NCBI GenBank assembly: GCA_937861115.1
Contig: CALMBD010000303.1
Location: forward strand, 1 to 64,000
Direction: 5' to 3'
DNA from: an uncultured Bacteroidota bacterium
GTDB taxonomy: Bacteria > Bacteroidota > Bacteroidia > Chitinophagales > Saprospiraceae
DNA length: 64,000 nucleotides
A program made the translations under genes and the position numbers. The notes below the pieces were generated by a model. That model was not told the DNA's origin. It did not search any database and saw nothing but the letters and a program-made list of their open reading frames with translations. Each line of letters starts with the position of its first letter. The stretch's first letter is position 1. Shown here piece by piece: positions 55,415 through 63,921 of the stretch.

Positions 55415-56230
55415 TCAGTTTTTCCGGCTCATTTCTGCCACTTCGATCATCTTGTCTTCCACCTTGCGCACCAGTTCGTTGAAATGGGCCGAGTGTTTTA
55501 CCTCCCGGTCGCGGTTGAAGGGCAGGTCTACGGACACATGGTGCACGAAACGTCCCGGATTGGCCGCCATGATATAGATGTCGTCACCGAGGTACACGGC
55601 TTCTTCAATGTCGTGCGTGACGAAAATAATGGTCGGCTGAAACTTGAGCCACACATCTTCCAGCATGTCCTGCATCTGAAGGCGTGTGTTGATGTCGAGC
55701 GCGCCAAAAGGTTCGTCCATCAACAGTATCTCCGGGCTTGCGATAAGGCTGCGGGCGATCGCGATGCGCTGCAATTGTCCGCCCGACAGCGTGGGATACA
55801 CCGCATACTTGTTCTCGTGTCCGGCCAGTCCGACCAGTTCAATCATTTCCATGGCCCTGCGGCGGCGTTCCTTGGCCTCTATGCCCTGAAAGTCGAGCCC
55901 CAGTTCGACGTTTTCCAGTACGGTGAGCCAGGGCAGGGAGGAGTATTGCTGAAACACCATGCCCGCCCGGACCCCTGATTGGCGCACAGGCTTGTCCAGG
56001 ATCAGTACTTCACCGGAGGTGGGTTTTTGCAAGCCGGCAATGAAGCGCAACAGCGTGCTCTTGCCGCAGCCCGATGCACCGAGGATCACGACAAACTGTC
56101 CCTGCGCCGGTTTGTTCTCGACCAGGAAGTTAACGTTCTCCAGGATAGGCGTATCGGTTTTGCCGTACACCTGCGTGACGTTTTTCAGTTCAATGATGTT
56201 CGGCAGGTCGGTATCTGATATCTTGAGCAT
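55415..56230 (-). CDS. ABC transporter ATP-binding protein, nitrate/sulfonate/taurine type
   Basis: The 271-residue ATPase has Walker A GASGCGKS, Q-loop in FQQYSSLPWL, signature LSGGQLQR, Walker B ILLMDEPFGALD and the switch His in FVTHDIEEAVYLGD. The wording fits the SsuB/TauB/NtrC-like family that drives import of small anions or thiamine precursors with a periplasmic binding protein. The permease gene lies 91 bases upstream on the same strand. A substrate-binding protein is not found in this window, so the substrate is unknown. Confidence 0.92.
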   Translation of the reverse strand: MLKISDTDLPNIIELKNVTQVYGKTDTPILENVNFLVENKPAQGQFVVILGASGCGKSTLLRFIAGLQKPTSGEVLILDKPVRQSGVRAGMVFQQYSSLPWLTVLENVELGLDFQGIEAKERRRRAMEMIELVGLAGHENKYAVYPTLSGGQLQRIAIARSLIASPEILLMDEPFGALDINTRLQMQDMLEDVWLKFQPTIIFVTHDIEEAVYLGDDIYIMAANPGRFVHHVSVDLPFNRDREVKHSAHFNELVRKVEDKMIEVAEMSRKN

Positions 56231-56321
56231 AATGGATAAAGATTAATATTGATTGGCATTGTGCGCATCGGCTCTCCCTAAAACCCTGACAATGACTTTA
56301 TTGATGAAAAGACGTTCAACA

Positions 56322-57416
56322 TCACACCCCCTCCAGGCTTTTCCACAATTTCAACTCACCCATGACGATCAGTCCGACAGCCGCCAGAAATACCAGGCCT
56401 GCGCCCTGAACAAGTAAATCGCCCGGGATGGATACGAATAGCGGCAACAGAATGGATAATGCAAAAACGCCGAACACGATATAAATGCCCGTTTGCACTT
56501 CCTTCAGCCCGTCTGCCTTGGTTTTGTAGTACTTATGTGGAAACAGCCGTTTGTCGAGGTACACAAACAGCCGGTCCTGCAAAATACCGATCAGGATAAT
56601 GAGCAACAGGACGGCAAACACCTTGTCGGTCTTGTCGCGCCGTGCCAGCCAGTAGATCAGTGATCCCAAACCGCCGGTGTTGTTCAAAATCTCGGCAATG
56701 ATGATATAGGTCCATGAAATGGCGGTGAGCACGCGCAGGTCTTCCATGAATTTGGAAAAAACAGAGGGAAGGTACACCGCGCGCAGGGTTTGCCAGTTGC
56801 CGGCGCCGAGCGTATAACTCGTTTGCAGGTGCACATCTTCCACCTCGCGGATGCGCTGCACAATCACCGGGATCATATATACCAGTATGCCGAAGGCCAG
56901 AAAAGCCACTTTCATACCGTCGCCGAGACCGAACCAGAGCATAAACAGTCCGGTCAGTGCGGAGATGGGCAGGTAGCGCATGGCATCGACCGGTTTGGCG
57001 AACAGGCCGTTAAACAGCGGGATAAAACCGATCAGGCCGCCTATCAAAAACGAAATCAGGATGGCCCAGAAATATCCTTTCAGGTTCAGCCAAACGGAAT
57101 GAAGGGTATGTTTAACCATATTGTCTTCCTCCAGCAGTTTCGGATAGGCCTGCACCACGTGCATGGGCGTCGGCAGTATTTTATAAATCTTGCCCACCTG
57201 GCGCGCGTTGACAAACAGGATGCTGTCGGCGCGCAGCAGCGAATCGCGGTTGAGGTTTTGCAGGGCCGGATCATCCAGATTCGGCGCGCGATAGTCGAGC
57301 GCAGGTACGGCCAGGACTTCGGCGAGTACCCACCAAAGGGCGATCAGCACGGTGCCGCCGATGATCCCCAGCGCAATGCTCTGGGTTTGTGTAAGTTGTC
57401 CTCTCAGGTCGAACAT
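56322..57416 (-). CDS. ABC transporter permease, nitrate/sulfonate/taurine type
   Basis: The 364-residue inner-membrane protein has a binding-protein-dependent transport domain with the coupling EAA-like loop around TLGAGNWQTLRAVYLPS. It is longer than the usual 250 residues: after the first helix there is a periplasmic segment of about 75 residues (residues 40-115) that holds NLNRDSLL and ILPTPMHVVQAYPKLLEEDN, and two further helices lie at the C-terminus. It pairs with the ATPase downstream. No substrate can be assigned from sequence alone. The start ATG at 57416 is divergent from the receiver-AraC gene. Confidence 0.9.
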   Translation of the reverse strand: MFDLRGQLTQTQSIALGIIGGTVLIALWWVLAEVLAVPALDYRAPNLDDPALQNLNRDSLLRADSILFVNARQVGKIYKILPTPMHVVQAYPKLLEEDNMVKHTLHSVWLNLKGYFWAILISFLIGGLIGFIPLFNGLFAKPVDAMRYLPISALTGLFMLWFGLGDGMKVAFLAFGILVYMIPVIVQRIREVEDVHLQTSYTLGAGNWQTLRAVYLPSVFSKFMEDLRVLTAISWTYIIIAEILNNTGGLGSLIYWLARRDKTDKVFAVLLLIILIGILQDRLFVYLDKRLFPHKYYKTKADGLKEVQTGIYIVFGVFALSILLPLFVSIPGDLLVQGAGLVFLAAVGLIVMGELKLWKSLEGV

Positions 57417-57526
57417 AAGACGTTATTTTCTTCTTAAAGCCGCCGTAAAAATACACGACAGCGCGGTCCGCGCAGGTTTTTAATAGAAACCCTTTGAAAA
57501 TTTCCTTCAGCACCCGCTTTAAGCCC

Positions 57527-57534
57527 TACATTTG
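57527..57534 (+). promoter_or_regulatory. Bacteroidota -7 promoter element for the receiver-AraC gene
   Basis: TACATTTG matches TAnnTTTG and lies 33 bases before ATG 57568. The open frame begins at 57532, inside this element, so the later ATG is the better start. Confidence 0.5.
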
Positions 57535-57567
57535 CCTGTAATTGCTTCTCTGAAAACAGTCTGTCCC

Positions 57568-59130
57568 ATGTGCCGGTTGACTCAAATCATTCTTGCTGTG
57601 ATGCTCCTGTGTGCGGGCCCTGCTTTGTTTGGGCAAAGCCAGGCGCTGCAGGACACCCTCAACAGCCGCCTGTCGCTGTTGTCGCAACTGAGCCAGTCGG
57701 GCAATTACGAGCAGGCACAGGTAGAGGCTGAAGCTTACCGCAATTTCCTCAAATTACAGGCCGTTCCGGTATCGCCCAAAGCCCTGGCGCTGATCTCAGG
57801 TATCTATAAAGCCAACTCGGACGACCGCAGTGCCACGCGATTTCTCGCCGAGGCCGAGCTCGATGCCAGAAAAGATCCCGATCCGTTTTCGAAGGCGGCT
57901 TTGTTGAATGCCCTGGTGCAGGAATGCCGGCGTTGGGACCTGCCCGAACAGGCGCTTACCTGCCAGCAGTTGCTGGCCATAGCGCAGGATTCTATTTCTG
58001 CCCGCAAACGACGCAGTGCCATACTGGAAATGCAGCACCAGATCGACTCCCTGGCATCGATCCGGCAAAAAGAGATCGCAGAGCAGTCCAATTACCTGCA
58101 TTTCGAACGCGGCAAGGCAATGGGCCTGGGCGGCGTCATCCTGCTGGGCTTTCTGGTCTTGTTGTTCGCTTATTTCCGGAATACGGAACGCTGGCGTAAA
58201 CTGCTGGAAAAGAAGGAATTGGAGTGGGATATGTTGCGATCCAACCTGCGAAGGGAAGTAGAGGAAAATACCTATGCACAGGTGATGGAAGCCGCTGCCC
58301 AGTCCGATGGGGTAGGCGCCCCGGTACAGCCAGACCCGTACACGGTTTATCACGGACCAAAGCCCGAACAAATAGCGCTGCTGATCGAGCCGAACCGTCA
58401 GGTAGTGTTGTACCTCAAGTCGCTTTTGTCCGACAGGTTCCAGATCGAAACGGCCTCCACAGCTACCGAAGGCATGCAAATGGCGAACGACCTGCTGCCC
58501 GATCTGGTCGTATGCGACGCGCTGTTGAATGGGAAAACAGGTATCGATGTTGCCAGGCAGATCAAACTTTCCCAACGCACCAATCATATTCCGGTCGTTT
58601 TGCTCACCGACAAATTCGGTAACGAGGGCAAACTCGATGCCCTGCGCGCCGGCGCTGAAGCCTGGTTCACCCGCCCGGTGATCGACGATGAGTTCGATGC
58701 ATCGGTCCAGCGGCTGCTTGACGCCCGCAAAACAAAACACGAGCAATTCAACCGCTTCCTCCAGCTTTATTTTTCGGAGTCACGACTGTCGCTCGACGAT
58801 CCGTTCCTGATCCGTACCGTGCAAATGATCGAACAGCACCTGGCCGACCCGGACTACACGGCAGACGACATTGCCAACAAACTGCAATTGTCCAAAGCCC
58901 ACTATGTCAAGAAGTTAAAAGCGCTTACCGGAAAGGAGCCCGTCCAACTCATCCGGGAGATGCGACTGGAAAAGGCCAAAGTGCTGCTCGAAAAACGCGC
59001 CGGTACCCCGCAGGCTATTTCAGAACTGGTCGGCTTCTCCAGTCCCGGCACCTTTGCGCTGGCGTTCAAGGAATATTTTGGAGAAAATACCTCCCTTTTG
59101 TATTCGCTTCCCGGCAACAGACTGACCTGA
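57568..59130 (+). CDS. Membrane-anchored receiver-AraC regulator lacking a kinase domain
   Basis: The 520-residue protein starts at ATG 57568 with a signal peptide (MCRLTQIILAVMLLCAGPALFGQ), followed by a helical periplasmic part (about 24-175, TPR-like), one membrane helix near 186-203 (MGLGGVILLGFLVLLFAYF), a short coiled coil, a response-regulator receiver at about 268-385 and an AraC-type DNA-binding domain at about 413-515. The likely phospho-acceptor is Asp317 in VVCDALL; the switch Thr347 is present, but the conserved Lys is Arg369 (FTRPV) and the usual acidic pair reads IEP. There is no histidine kinase core, unlike hybrid two-component regulators of Bacteroidota, so signalling may pass directly through the membrane. 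The regulated genes are unknown. Confidence 0.88.
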   Translation: MCRLTQIILAVMLLCAGPALFGQSQALQDTLNSRLSLLSQLSQSGNYEQAQVEAEAYRNFLKLQAVPVSPKALALISGIYKANSDDRSATRFLAEAELDARKDPDPFSKAALLNALVQECRRWDLPEQALTCQQLLAIAQDSISARKRRSAILEMQHQIDSLASIRQKEIAEQSNYLHFERGKAMGLGGVILLGFLVLLFAYFRNTERWRKLLEKKELEWDMLRSNLRREVEENTYAQVMEAAAQSDGVGAPVQPDPYTVYHGPKPEQIALLIEPNRQVVLYLKSLLSDRFQIETASTATEGMQMANDLLPDLVVCDALLNGKTGIDVARQIKLSQRTNHIPVVLLTDKFGNEGKLDALRAGAEAWFTRPVIDDEFDASVQRLLDARKTKHEQFNRFLQLYFSESRLSLDDPFLIRTVQMIEQHLADPDYTADDIANKLQLSKAHYVKKLKALTGKEPVQLIREMRLEKAKVLLEKRAGTPQAISELVGFSSPGTFALAFKEYFGENTSLLYSLPGNRLT

Positions 59131-59157
59131 AGGACACCGTAACGAACACCGTGGGAG

Positions 59158-60576
59158 CTACAAAGCCTCCTGACGCTTCGTGCGGTTTTCCCAATAATTC
59201 CAAAGCATCATGCCGGCGGCCAGCGGCAGAAACCAGGAAACCCGCGACTGAAAGCGGTCGCAAATACTCGCCAGACTCGAGGTCACGAACGCATTCGCGA
59301 CCATGCCGCAGAGGAGCAGACACACGGCGCTCACCAGGGCCGGTGCGAACGGATCTTTTGTCTGGGCGACAAACAACGCCGGAACCATCAACAGGCTCAG
59401 CAACATGGCCCAGAAGAACAGGTTGCTGTAAAATTTAAAATCCAGTCCTTGTCCCCAAAGGTTGCCGCATTGCCTGGAAAAGCGGTATTCGTTCAATTCA
59501 TAGGGAAAGTACTTCGCTACTGCCTGATAGGGCGGACTTTCCGGGCTTCGGTACCAGCCGAGTTCGAGTCCCGACCCCACCGAGTTTTGCATCAACTGGG
59601 CGGGGGTGGAAAGCAGGCTTTCCCAAACATGGAGCGCCAGGTATTTGGGAGTGGTCAGGGTATTCCACACGATTTTCCCGTATTCCGCTTCCGGGGCGCC
59701 CCAACCGCCTTCTTTGGCCAGCGGACTGTCAGGGTCCCAGTGAAAATTGCGGCTGTTGGCCGGCAGCGAGTCTTTATACAGACACAGCCGAAAATTCTCG
59801 TGTCCGCAATTTTCATCGAGATAACGCTTCAACACACCGTTATCGAGCAGCCGACCGATAAGAAAGGTGTAGCTGCCCTTGCCCATCGTCCATTGCCGCT
59901 CTACAAGCCAGTTGACGGAGGGTAAAGTGAGGTAGGCTGCTGCGCACCAGATCAAAATGATGGCGGATTTGCGTCCGAAGCGGTCGATATGTCGCAATGC
60001 AGGCAGGCCGGCAACCCGCAACAACGCGACGGCCAGCAGGGTAATCACACCGATGAAAAGATTGGAAAAATGGGCGACCGAGCAAAAAACGAACAAGCCC
60101 CCCAGCACAATCCATTGCCACACCGGCAGGGTTTTCCGCAACAAAACAACGAATACGATCAGTAACAGCACTTCCGTAAAGACATCCGGCATCAACTGGC
60201 CGCTGTACCATGCGATGGGTGTAAAAGCACACAGCAGCGACAGGACCAGGAGGAAAGGCACGCTGATCGAGTCGCTGTCCGGAAAAACGGAGCGCCAGAA
60301 CAAGCGCAGCAGCCAGGCCAGGGTAAAGCATTGCACCATGACCGGCAGCCACAGAGAAAAACCCAGGCTTGTCGCCCGGATAAACAGCCCGTACACAATA
60401 GGCCGGTCGGCCGGAACTTTCCATTCAAAGCCGCTGGACACATAGGTGCCTGTATCGGAAAAAACCAGGGGATAGGCATTGAAAAAGGCCACACAAAGCA
60501 ACAAAATCGTTGCGATGGCCTGCTCCGTCCATTGCAACTTGAATGGAAAGCGTTGTCCCGTGCTGTTTTTTTCCAT
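59158..60576 (-). CDS. Polytopic membrane protein of unknown function
   Basis: The 472-residue protein has about ten to twelve hydrophobic helices, with a large periplasmic loop near residues 230-310 holding several aromatic and Cys residues (ENCGHENFRLCLYKD). The first loop reads FSDTGTYVSSGFEWKVPADRPIVYGLF, with one acidic residue in the place where glycosyltransferase-like proteins of the membrane type keep theirs. I do not recognise a named family with confidence. It is convergent with the receiver-AraC gene by 27 bases and follows the aminotransferase gene on the same strand by 67 bases. Confidence 0.7.
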   Translation of the reverse strand: MEKNSTGQRFPFKLQWTEQAIATILLLCVAFFNAYPLVFSDTGTYVSSGFEWKVPADRPIVYGLFIRATSLGFSLWLPVMVQCFTLAWLLRLFWRSVFPDSDSISVPFLLVLSLLCAFTPIAWYSGQLMPDVFTEVLLLIVFVVLLRKTLPVWQWIVLGGLFVFCSVAHFSNLFIGVITLLAVALLRVAGLPALRHIDRFGRKSAIILIWCAAAYLTLPSVNWLVERQWTMGKGSYTFLIGRLLDNGVLKRYLDENCGHENFRLCLYKDSLPANSRNFHWDPDSPLAKEGGWGAPEAEYGKIVWNTLTTPKYLALHVWESLLSTPAQLMQNSVGSGLELGWYRSPESPPYQAVAKYFPYELNEYRFSRQCGNLWGQGLDFKFYSNLFFWAMLLSLLMVPALFVAQTKDPFAPALVSAVCLLLCGMVANAFVTSSLASICDRFQSRVSWFLPLAAGMMLWNYWENRTKRQEAL

Positions 60577-60643
60577 CAGGTTTGATCTTGCGTATAGATG
60601 TAACGATACATCAGGATTGGATTTCCGCCGTACAGGAGCGGCA

Positions 60644-61852
60644 CTACTTCAATCGACCCAAAACATCCTTCATCCGGCGGATCGCTTCGCGCAGTTGCTC
60701 CTCAGAAGCGGCATAACTCAGTCGGAAGCAATTGGGATCGCCGAAAGCGGAACCTGAAACCAGCCCGACGTAAGCCTGCGACATCACATAATCGCAGAAG
60801 TCGTCGGCATTATGAATGGTGGTGTGGCCATCCGATTTGCCAAAATAGGCGCTGATATCCGGAAAAACATAAAAAGCCCCGTCAGGGTGGTTGGCCTTGA
60901 TGCCCGGGATTTCCTCGAGCATAGACAGCACGATATCCCTGCGTTCACGGAATGCTTCACGCATCGTTTCTGTCGGTCCCAGGTCGCCCATCAACGCTAC
61001 GGCGCCCGCTTTCTGACCGAAAGAGGAGGCGCCACTCGTCACCTGCCCCTGAATTTTGGAGCAGGCATCGGCAATATACTTGGGTGCACCCATATAACCG
61101 AGGCGCCAGCCCGTCATGGCAAAGCCTTTGGCAAAGCCGTTAATAGTGATCGTGCGGTCTTTCACCTGTGGAAAACTGCCGATGCTGACGTGCTCGTGGG
61201 TGAAGTTGATGTATTCGTATATTTCATCGCTGACGATCAGGACGTGCTGGTGCGGCGCGATGGCATTGGCGTAAGCCTCCAGTTCGTCGCGATCGAACAC
61301 CGACCCGGTAGGATTGCAGGGCGAGGAGAACAGGACAAATTTTGTGCGCTCCGTGATAGCAGTGGCAACCTGATTCGGAGATGGTTTGAAATCGCGGTCA
61401 ACGCCTGCATAAACCGGTACCGGGATACCGCCGGAAAGTTTTACAATCTCCCAGTAGGATACCCAGTAAGGTGCGAGCACAACGACTTCATCACCCGGAT
61501 CAAGCAGCGCCTGGCAGAGGTTGTAGACGGTTTGTTTGGCGCCGTTGCTCACGACGATCTGCTCGGGGCGGTACTCGAGTTGATTGTCCCGCCTGAATTT
61601 TTCGCTGATGGCTTTGGTCAGTTCGGGAAGGCCCGCAACGGGCGTATACTTGGTATAGCCGTCTTTAAGCGCCTGATAGGCAGCATCTTTAATGTGATCG
61701 GGGGTGTCGAAATCAGGTTCGCCGAGACTCAGGCTGATCACGTCGTGGCCGAGCGCCTTGAGCTCACGGGCCATACGGGCCATTTTGAGGGTTTCTGATT
61801 CCGCGAGATTCTGGACGCGCTGAGAAAGGATGTTCTGTGTTGTGGCTGTCAT
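60644..61852 (-). CDS. aspC: PLP-dependent aspartate aminotransferase
   Basis: The 402-residue fold-type I enzyme moves the amino group between aspartate and 2-oxoglutarate, or between related substrates. It has the subgroup I-gamma pattern: LSLGEPDFDTPDHI, SNGAKQTVYN, NPTGSVFDRDEL, SDEIYEYI and the PLP lysine in NGFAKGFAMTGWRLGY. The Lys and Arg spacing match aspartate/prephenate aminotransferases. I choose ATG 61852, MTATTQNILS, over a start 27 bases upstream. A TACTTTTG element lies 24 bases before it. The exact amino acid range is not decided by sequence. Confidence 0.92.
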   Translation of the reverse strand: MTATTQNILSQRVQNLAESETLKMARMARELKALGHDVISLSLGEPDFDTPDHIKDAAYQALKDGYTKYTPVAGLPELTKAISEKFRRDNQLEYRPEQIVVSNGAKQTVYNLCQALLDPGDEVVVLAPYWVSYWEIVKLSGGIPVPVYAGVDRDFKPSPNQVATAITERTKFVLFSSPCNPTGSVFDRDELEAYANAIAPHQHVLIVSDEIYEYINFTHEHVSIGSFPQVKDRTITINGFAKGFAMTGWRLGYMGAPKYIADACSKIQGQVTSGASSFGQKAGAVALMGDLGPTETMREAFRERRDIVLSMLEEIPGIKANHPDGAFYVFPDISAYFGKSDGHTTIHNADDFCDYVMSQAYVGLVSGSAFGDPNCFRLSYAASEEQLREAIRRMKDVLGRLK

Positions 61853-61876
61853 TTTCGAAACATTAATAACCGGGCG

Positions 61877-61884
61877 CAAAAGTA
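61877..61884 (-). promoter_or_regulatory. Bacteroidota -7 promoter element for the aminotransferase gene
   Basis: TACTTTTG followed by CGCCC on the minus strand matches TAnnTTTG and lies 24 bases before the ATG at 61852. Confidence 0.45.
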
Positions 61885-62053
61885 TGCAAAATCGTCGGGG
61901 CGGAGCGTTTGATCCAGGGATTTCAAATGTCCGGCCGATTCTGTGGAAAATACGACCGCTTTTTCTTCAATTTGTTTCAATTTTGTACCGTCCCTTTAAG
62001 ACCGTTCCTGCAAATCAGAACATTCAATTTCACCAAAAAGAGAATTCACCATT

Positions 62054-63058
62054 ATGGCACGACTAACCACCTTTTCCCGCCTGCTGATCACCGCTGCTAT
62101 TGTTGCAGCCGTCTTCTTCGGCGTCCGTCATTTTTTTCCTAACCTCGGAAGTTCCGATGCCGGTGCGCCGCCGCCGGTAGAGCAGCCTGCCGGCAGCAGC
62201 CAGACTCCCGCTGCGGGAACCAACGGCACCAGCAGCACCTGGGGGAAACAATCTTCTTATACTCCCACGCCATTCAACTTCACCGCGCCGGTGCCTGCCG
62301 GAGGCAAACTGAAAGGGGTGGTTGAACTGGGATCAGCAGGGTTTAACTCCTTCATTATCCGGATGGACGCACAAAAAAACTGGAAACTGGAGAAAGCCGA
62401 GTTCGGGGTCAGTCTGGTAAAGGAAAACCTGGCTACCGACGACGACATCAAAAGCGGCCTCAAGCGCTTTATCAATGATATGATCAGTTTTGGCGTCGGC
62501 AAAAAGGACATCCACTTTGTGATCAGTTCGGGCGCCAAAAAGGAGGCCGTAACCCAGCAGATCAGCACGGCATTAAAGGGAATGGGCTATTTTGTCAATG
62601 AGGTGACGCCGCAACAGGAGGCCAAATATGCCTTGCGCGCGGCACTGCCCGATGCTTACCAGAACAAGGGCTTTGTCGTGGATATCGGCTCGGGCAACAC
62701 CAAAATATCCTGGTTGCCGGGCGGTGCACTGGAGTCCTATGGCGCAAAGTATTACCAGGATAACATGAGCGATGAAACTGTTTTTCAGGACGTTAAGCGC
62801 AAGGCTGCCATGGTGCCTTCCAACCTGCGCGGCACCTGTTTTATCATCGGCGGGGTGCCGTACGATCTGGCCAAGCAGACGCGCAACGGCAAAGAACGGT
62901 ATACCCTGCTGAAAGCACCGGCCGACTACACTCCCGACGGCGCCAAGCAGAAATCTGGCCTGAATATTTACCAGGCCATCGCCGAGGCAACAGGCTGCAA
63001 GCAATTTGTATTTGACTGGGATGCGAACTTTACGATCGGGTTCCTGCTGAACCTGTAA
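62054..63058 (+). CDS. Membrane-anchored actin-fold protein resembling Ppx/GppA
   Basis: The 334-residue protein has an N-terminal membrane anchor (residues 9-26), a Pro/Ser/Gly-rich linker to about residue 80, and then an actin/Hsp70-type fold of the exopolyphosphatase kind: GVVELGSAGFNSFIIRMD (about 88-105) matches the first phosphate loop, FGVSLVKENLATDDDIKSGL resembles the Ppx stretch after it, TPQQEAKYAL (about 185-194) has the Glu189 expected of the catalytic Ppx site, and FVVDIGSGNTKISW (207-220) the second phosphate loop. The usual N-terminal Asp is a Glu. The domain should lie in the periplasm, which is odd for a nucleotide-type fold. A strong terminator follows. Confidence 0.7.
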   Translation: MARLTTFSRLLITAAIVAAVFFGVRHFFPNLGSSDAGAPPPVEQPAGSSQTPAAGTNGTSSTWGKQSSYTPTPFNFTAPVPAGGKLKGVVELGSAGFNSFIIRMDAQKNWKLEKAEFGVSLVKENLATDDDIKSGLKRFINDMISFGVGKKDIHFVISSGAKKEAVTQQISTALKGMGYFVNEVTPQQEAKYALRAALPDAYQNKGFVVDIGSGNTKISWLPGGALESYGAKYYQDNMSDETVFQDVKRKAAMVPSNLRGTCFIIGGVPYDLAKQTRNGKERYTLLKAPADYTPDGAKQKSGLNIYQAIAEATGCKQFVFDWDANFTIGFLLNL

Positions 63059-63073
63059 AGTAGTGACTACCTG

Positions 63074-63132
63074 GTGATGGCACATAAAAACAGCCCTCCC
63101 GTAACAGGAGGGCTGTTTTTATGTGCCATCAC
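63074..63132. terminator. Bidirectional terminator with 26-bp perfect stem
   Basis: Positions 63074-63099 and 63107-63132 are perfectly complementary, with a 7-base loop. The stem includes AAAAACAGCCCTCC and GGAGGGCTGTTTTT, so a T run follows the GC-rich core on each strand. It lies between genes that converge at 63058 and 63151. Confidence 0.92.
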
Positions 63133-63150
63133 TTGCAGAAACAATCCCGA

Positions 63151-63921
63151 TCAACGCAGGACCCGTTTTAGCCGGGATTGCACATCCTGTTTGGGAGCAG
63201 ATTTGATGCGCAACATAAGCGCCAGGAATGGGGCGCTGGCTGCGGGTTTAGGCAAGTCGACATTCCCGCTGTCATTTACAATCCAGTTGTTTTCAATAAA
63301 ACGGAAGGCGTAGCCTACCCGAAGTCCCACAAAAACGTCTTTGTTGCGAACGGGCACGCCCTGTTCGAGGCTCAACCCGAGTTCACAAACCAGGGGCGCG
63401 AGTGTAAACCGTTGTTCTTTTACTTCTGTTGGGGAGGTTTGGCCTGGACTGAGCAGGTTGTTCAGGCCCATTTTGGTACGCACCGACTGGTAACTGACGC
63501 CGACGCCGACAAAAGGAAATATTTTGGAAAGTCTGTTTTGGGGCAGCATGTCGAGCAGCATGCGCGACCGAAGGGCGTAATCGCGAAAAACAACCGATTG
63601 GCGGTCGATAGCGGTCGTTTTCTGTGAAGATCCGGAGGTGAACTCAAGCCCTGCTTCCAGTTGAAGGTGCCGCCAGAAAATAGAAGAGCGGGCTGCAAGG
63701 GCCACACAAGGCACCGGCGATTCCAGCTCCGGCAAACCGGCAGCACTCAGGGAGCGGTTCATCTCCTCAAAATCCAGAAAACTGAACCGCGCGCCTGCAC
63801 CATAATCCCAGTCGCATTTTGGTTGAAATACCTCGTATTTGATATTAAGCGTATCGCGCTGTGCATTCAGATTAAGCACACAGAGCAATACGATTAAAAT
63901 AGAACCGGCTTTGATAAACAT
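63151..63921 (-). CDS. Putative outer-membrane beta-barrel protein
   Basis: The 256-residue protein starts at ATG 63921 with signal peptide MFIKAGSILIVLLCVLNLNAQ; an earlier ATG adds 11 residues. The mature part has alternating hydrophobic and polar strands ending in aromatic residues (HLQLEAGLEF, IFPFVGVGVSYQSV, GLRVGYAFRF), as in porin-like or PorT-type barrels of Bacteroidota. The C-terminus is basic and does not end in the Phe/Trp typical of proteobacterial barrels. I cannot say what passes through it. It converges on the Ppx-like gene at a strong terminator. Confidence 0.7.
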   Translation of the reverse strand: MFIKAGSILIVLLCVLNLNAQRDTLNIKYEVFQPKCDWDYGAGARFSFLDFEEMNRSLSAAGLPELESPVPCVALAARSSIFWRHLQLEAGLEFTSGSSQKTTAIDRQSVVFRDYALRSRMLLDMLPQNRLSKIFPFVGVGVSYQSVRTKMGLNNLLSPGQTSPTEVKEQRFTLAPLVCELGLSLEQGVPVRNKDVFVGLRVGYAFRFIENNWIVNDSGNVDLPKPAASAPFLALMLRIKSAPKQDVQSRLKRVLR

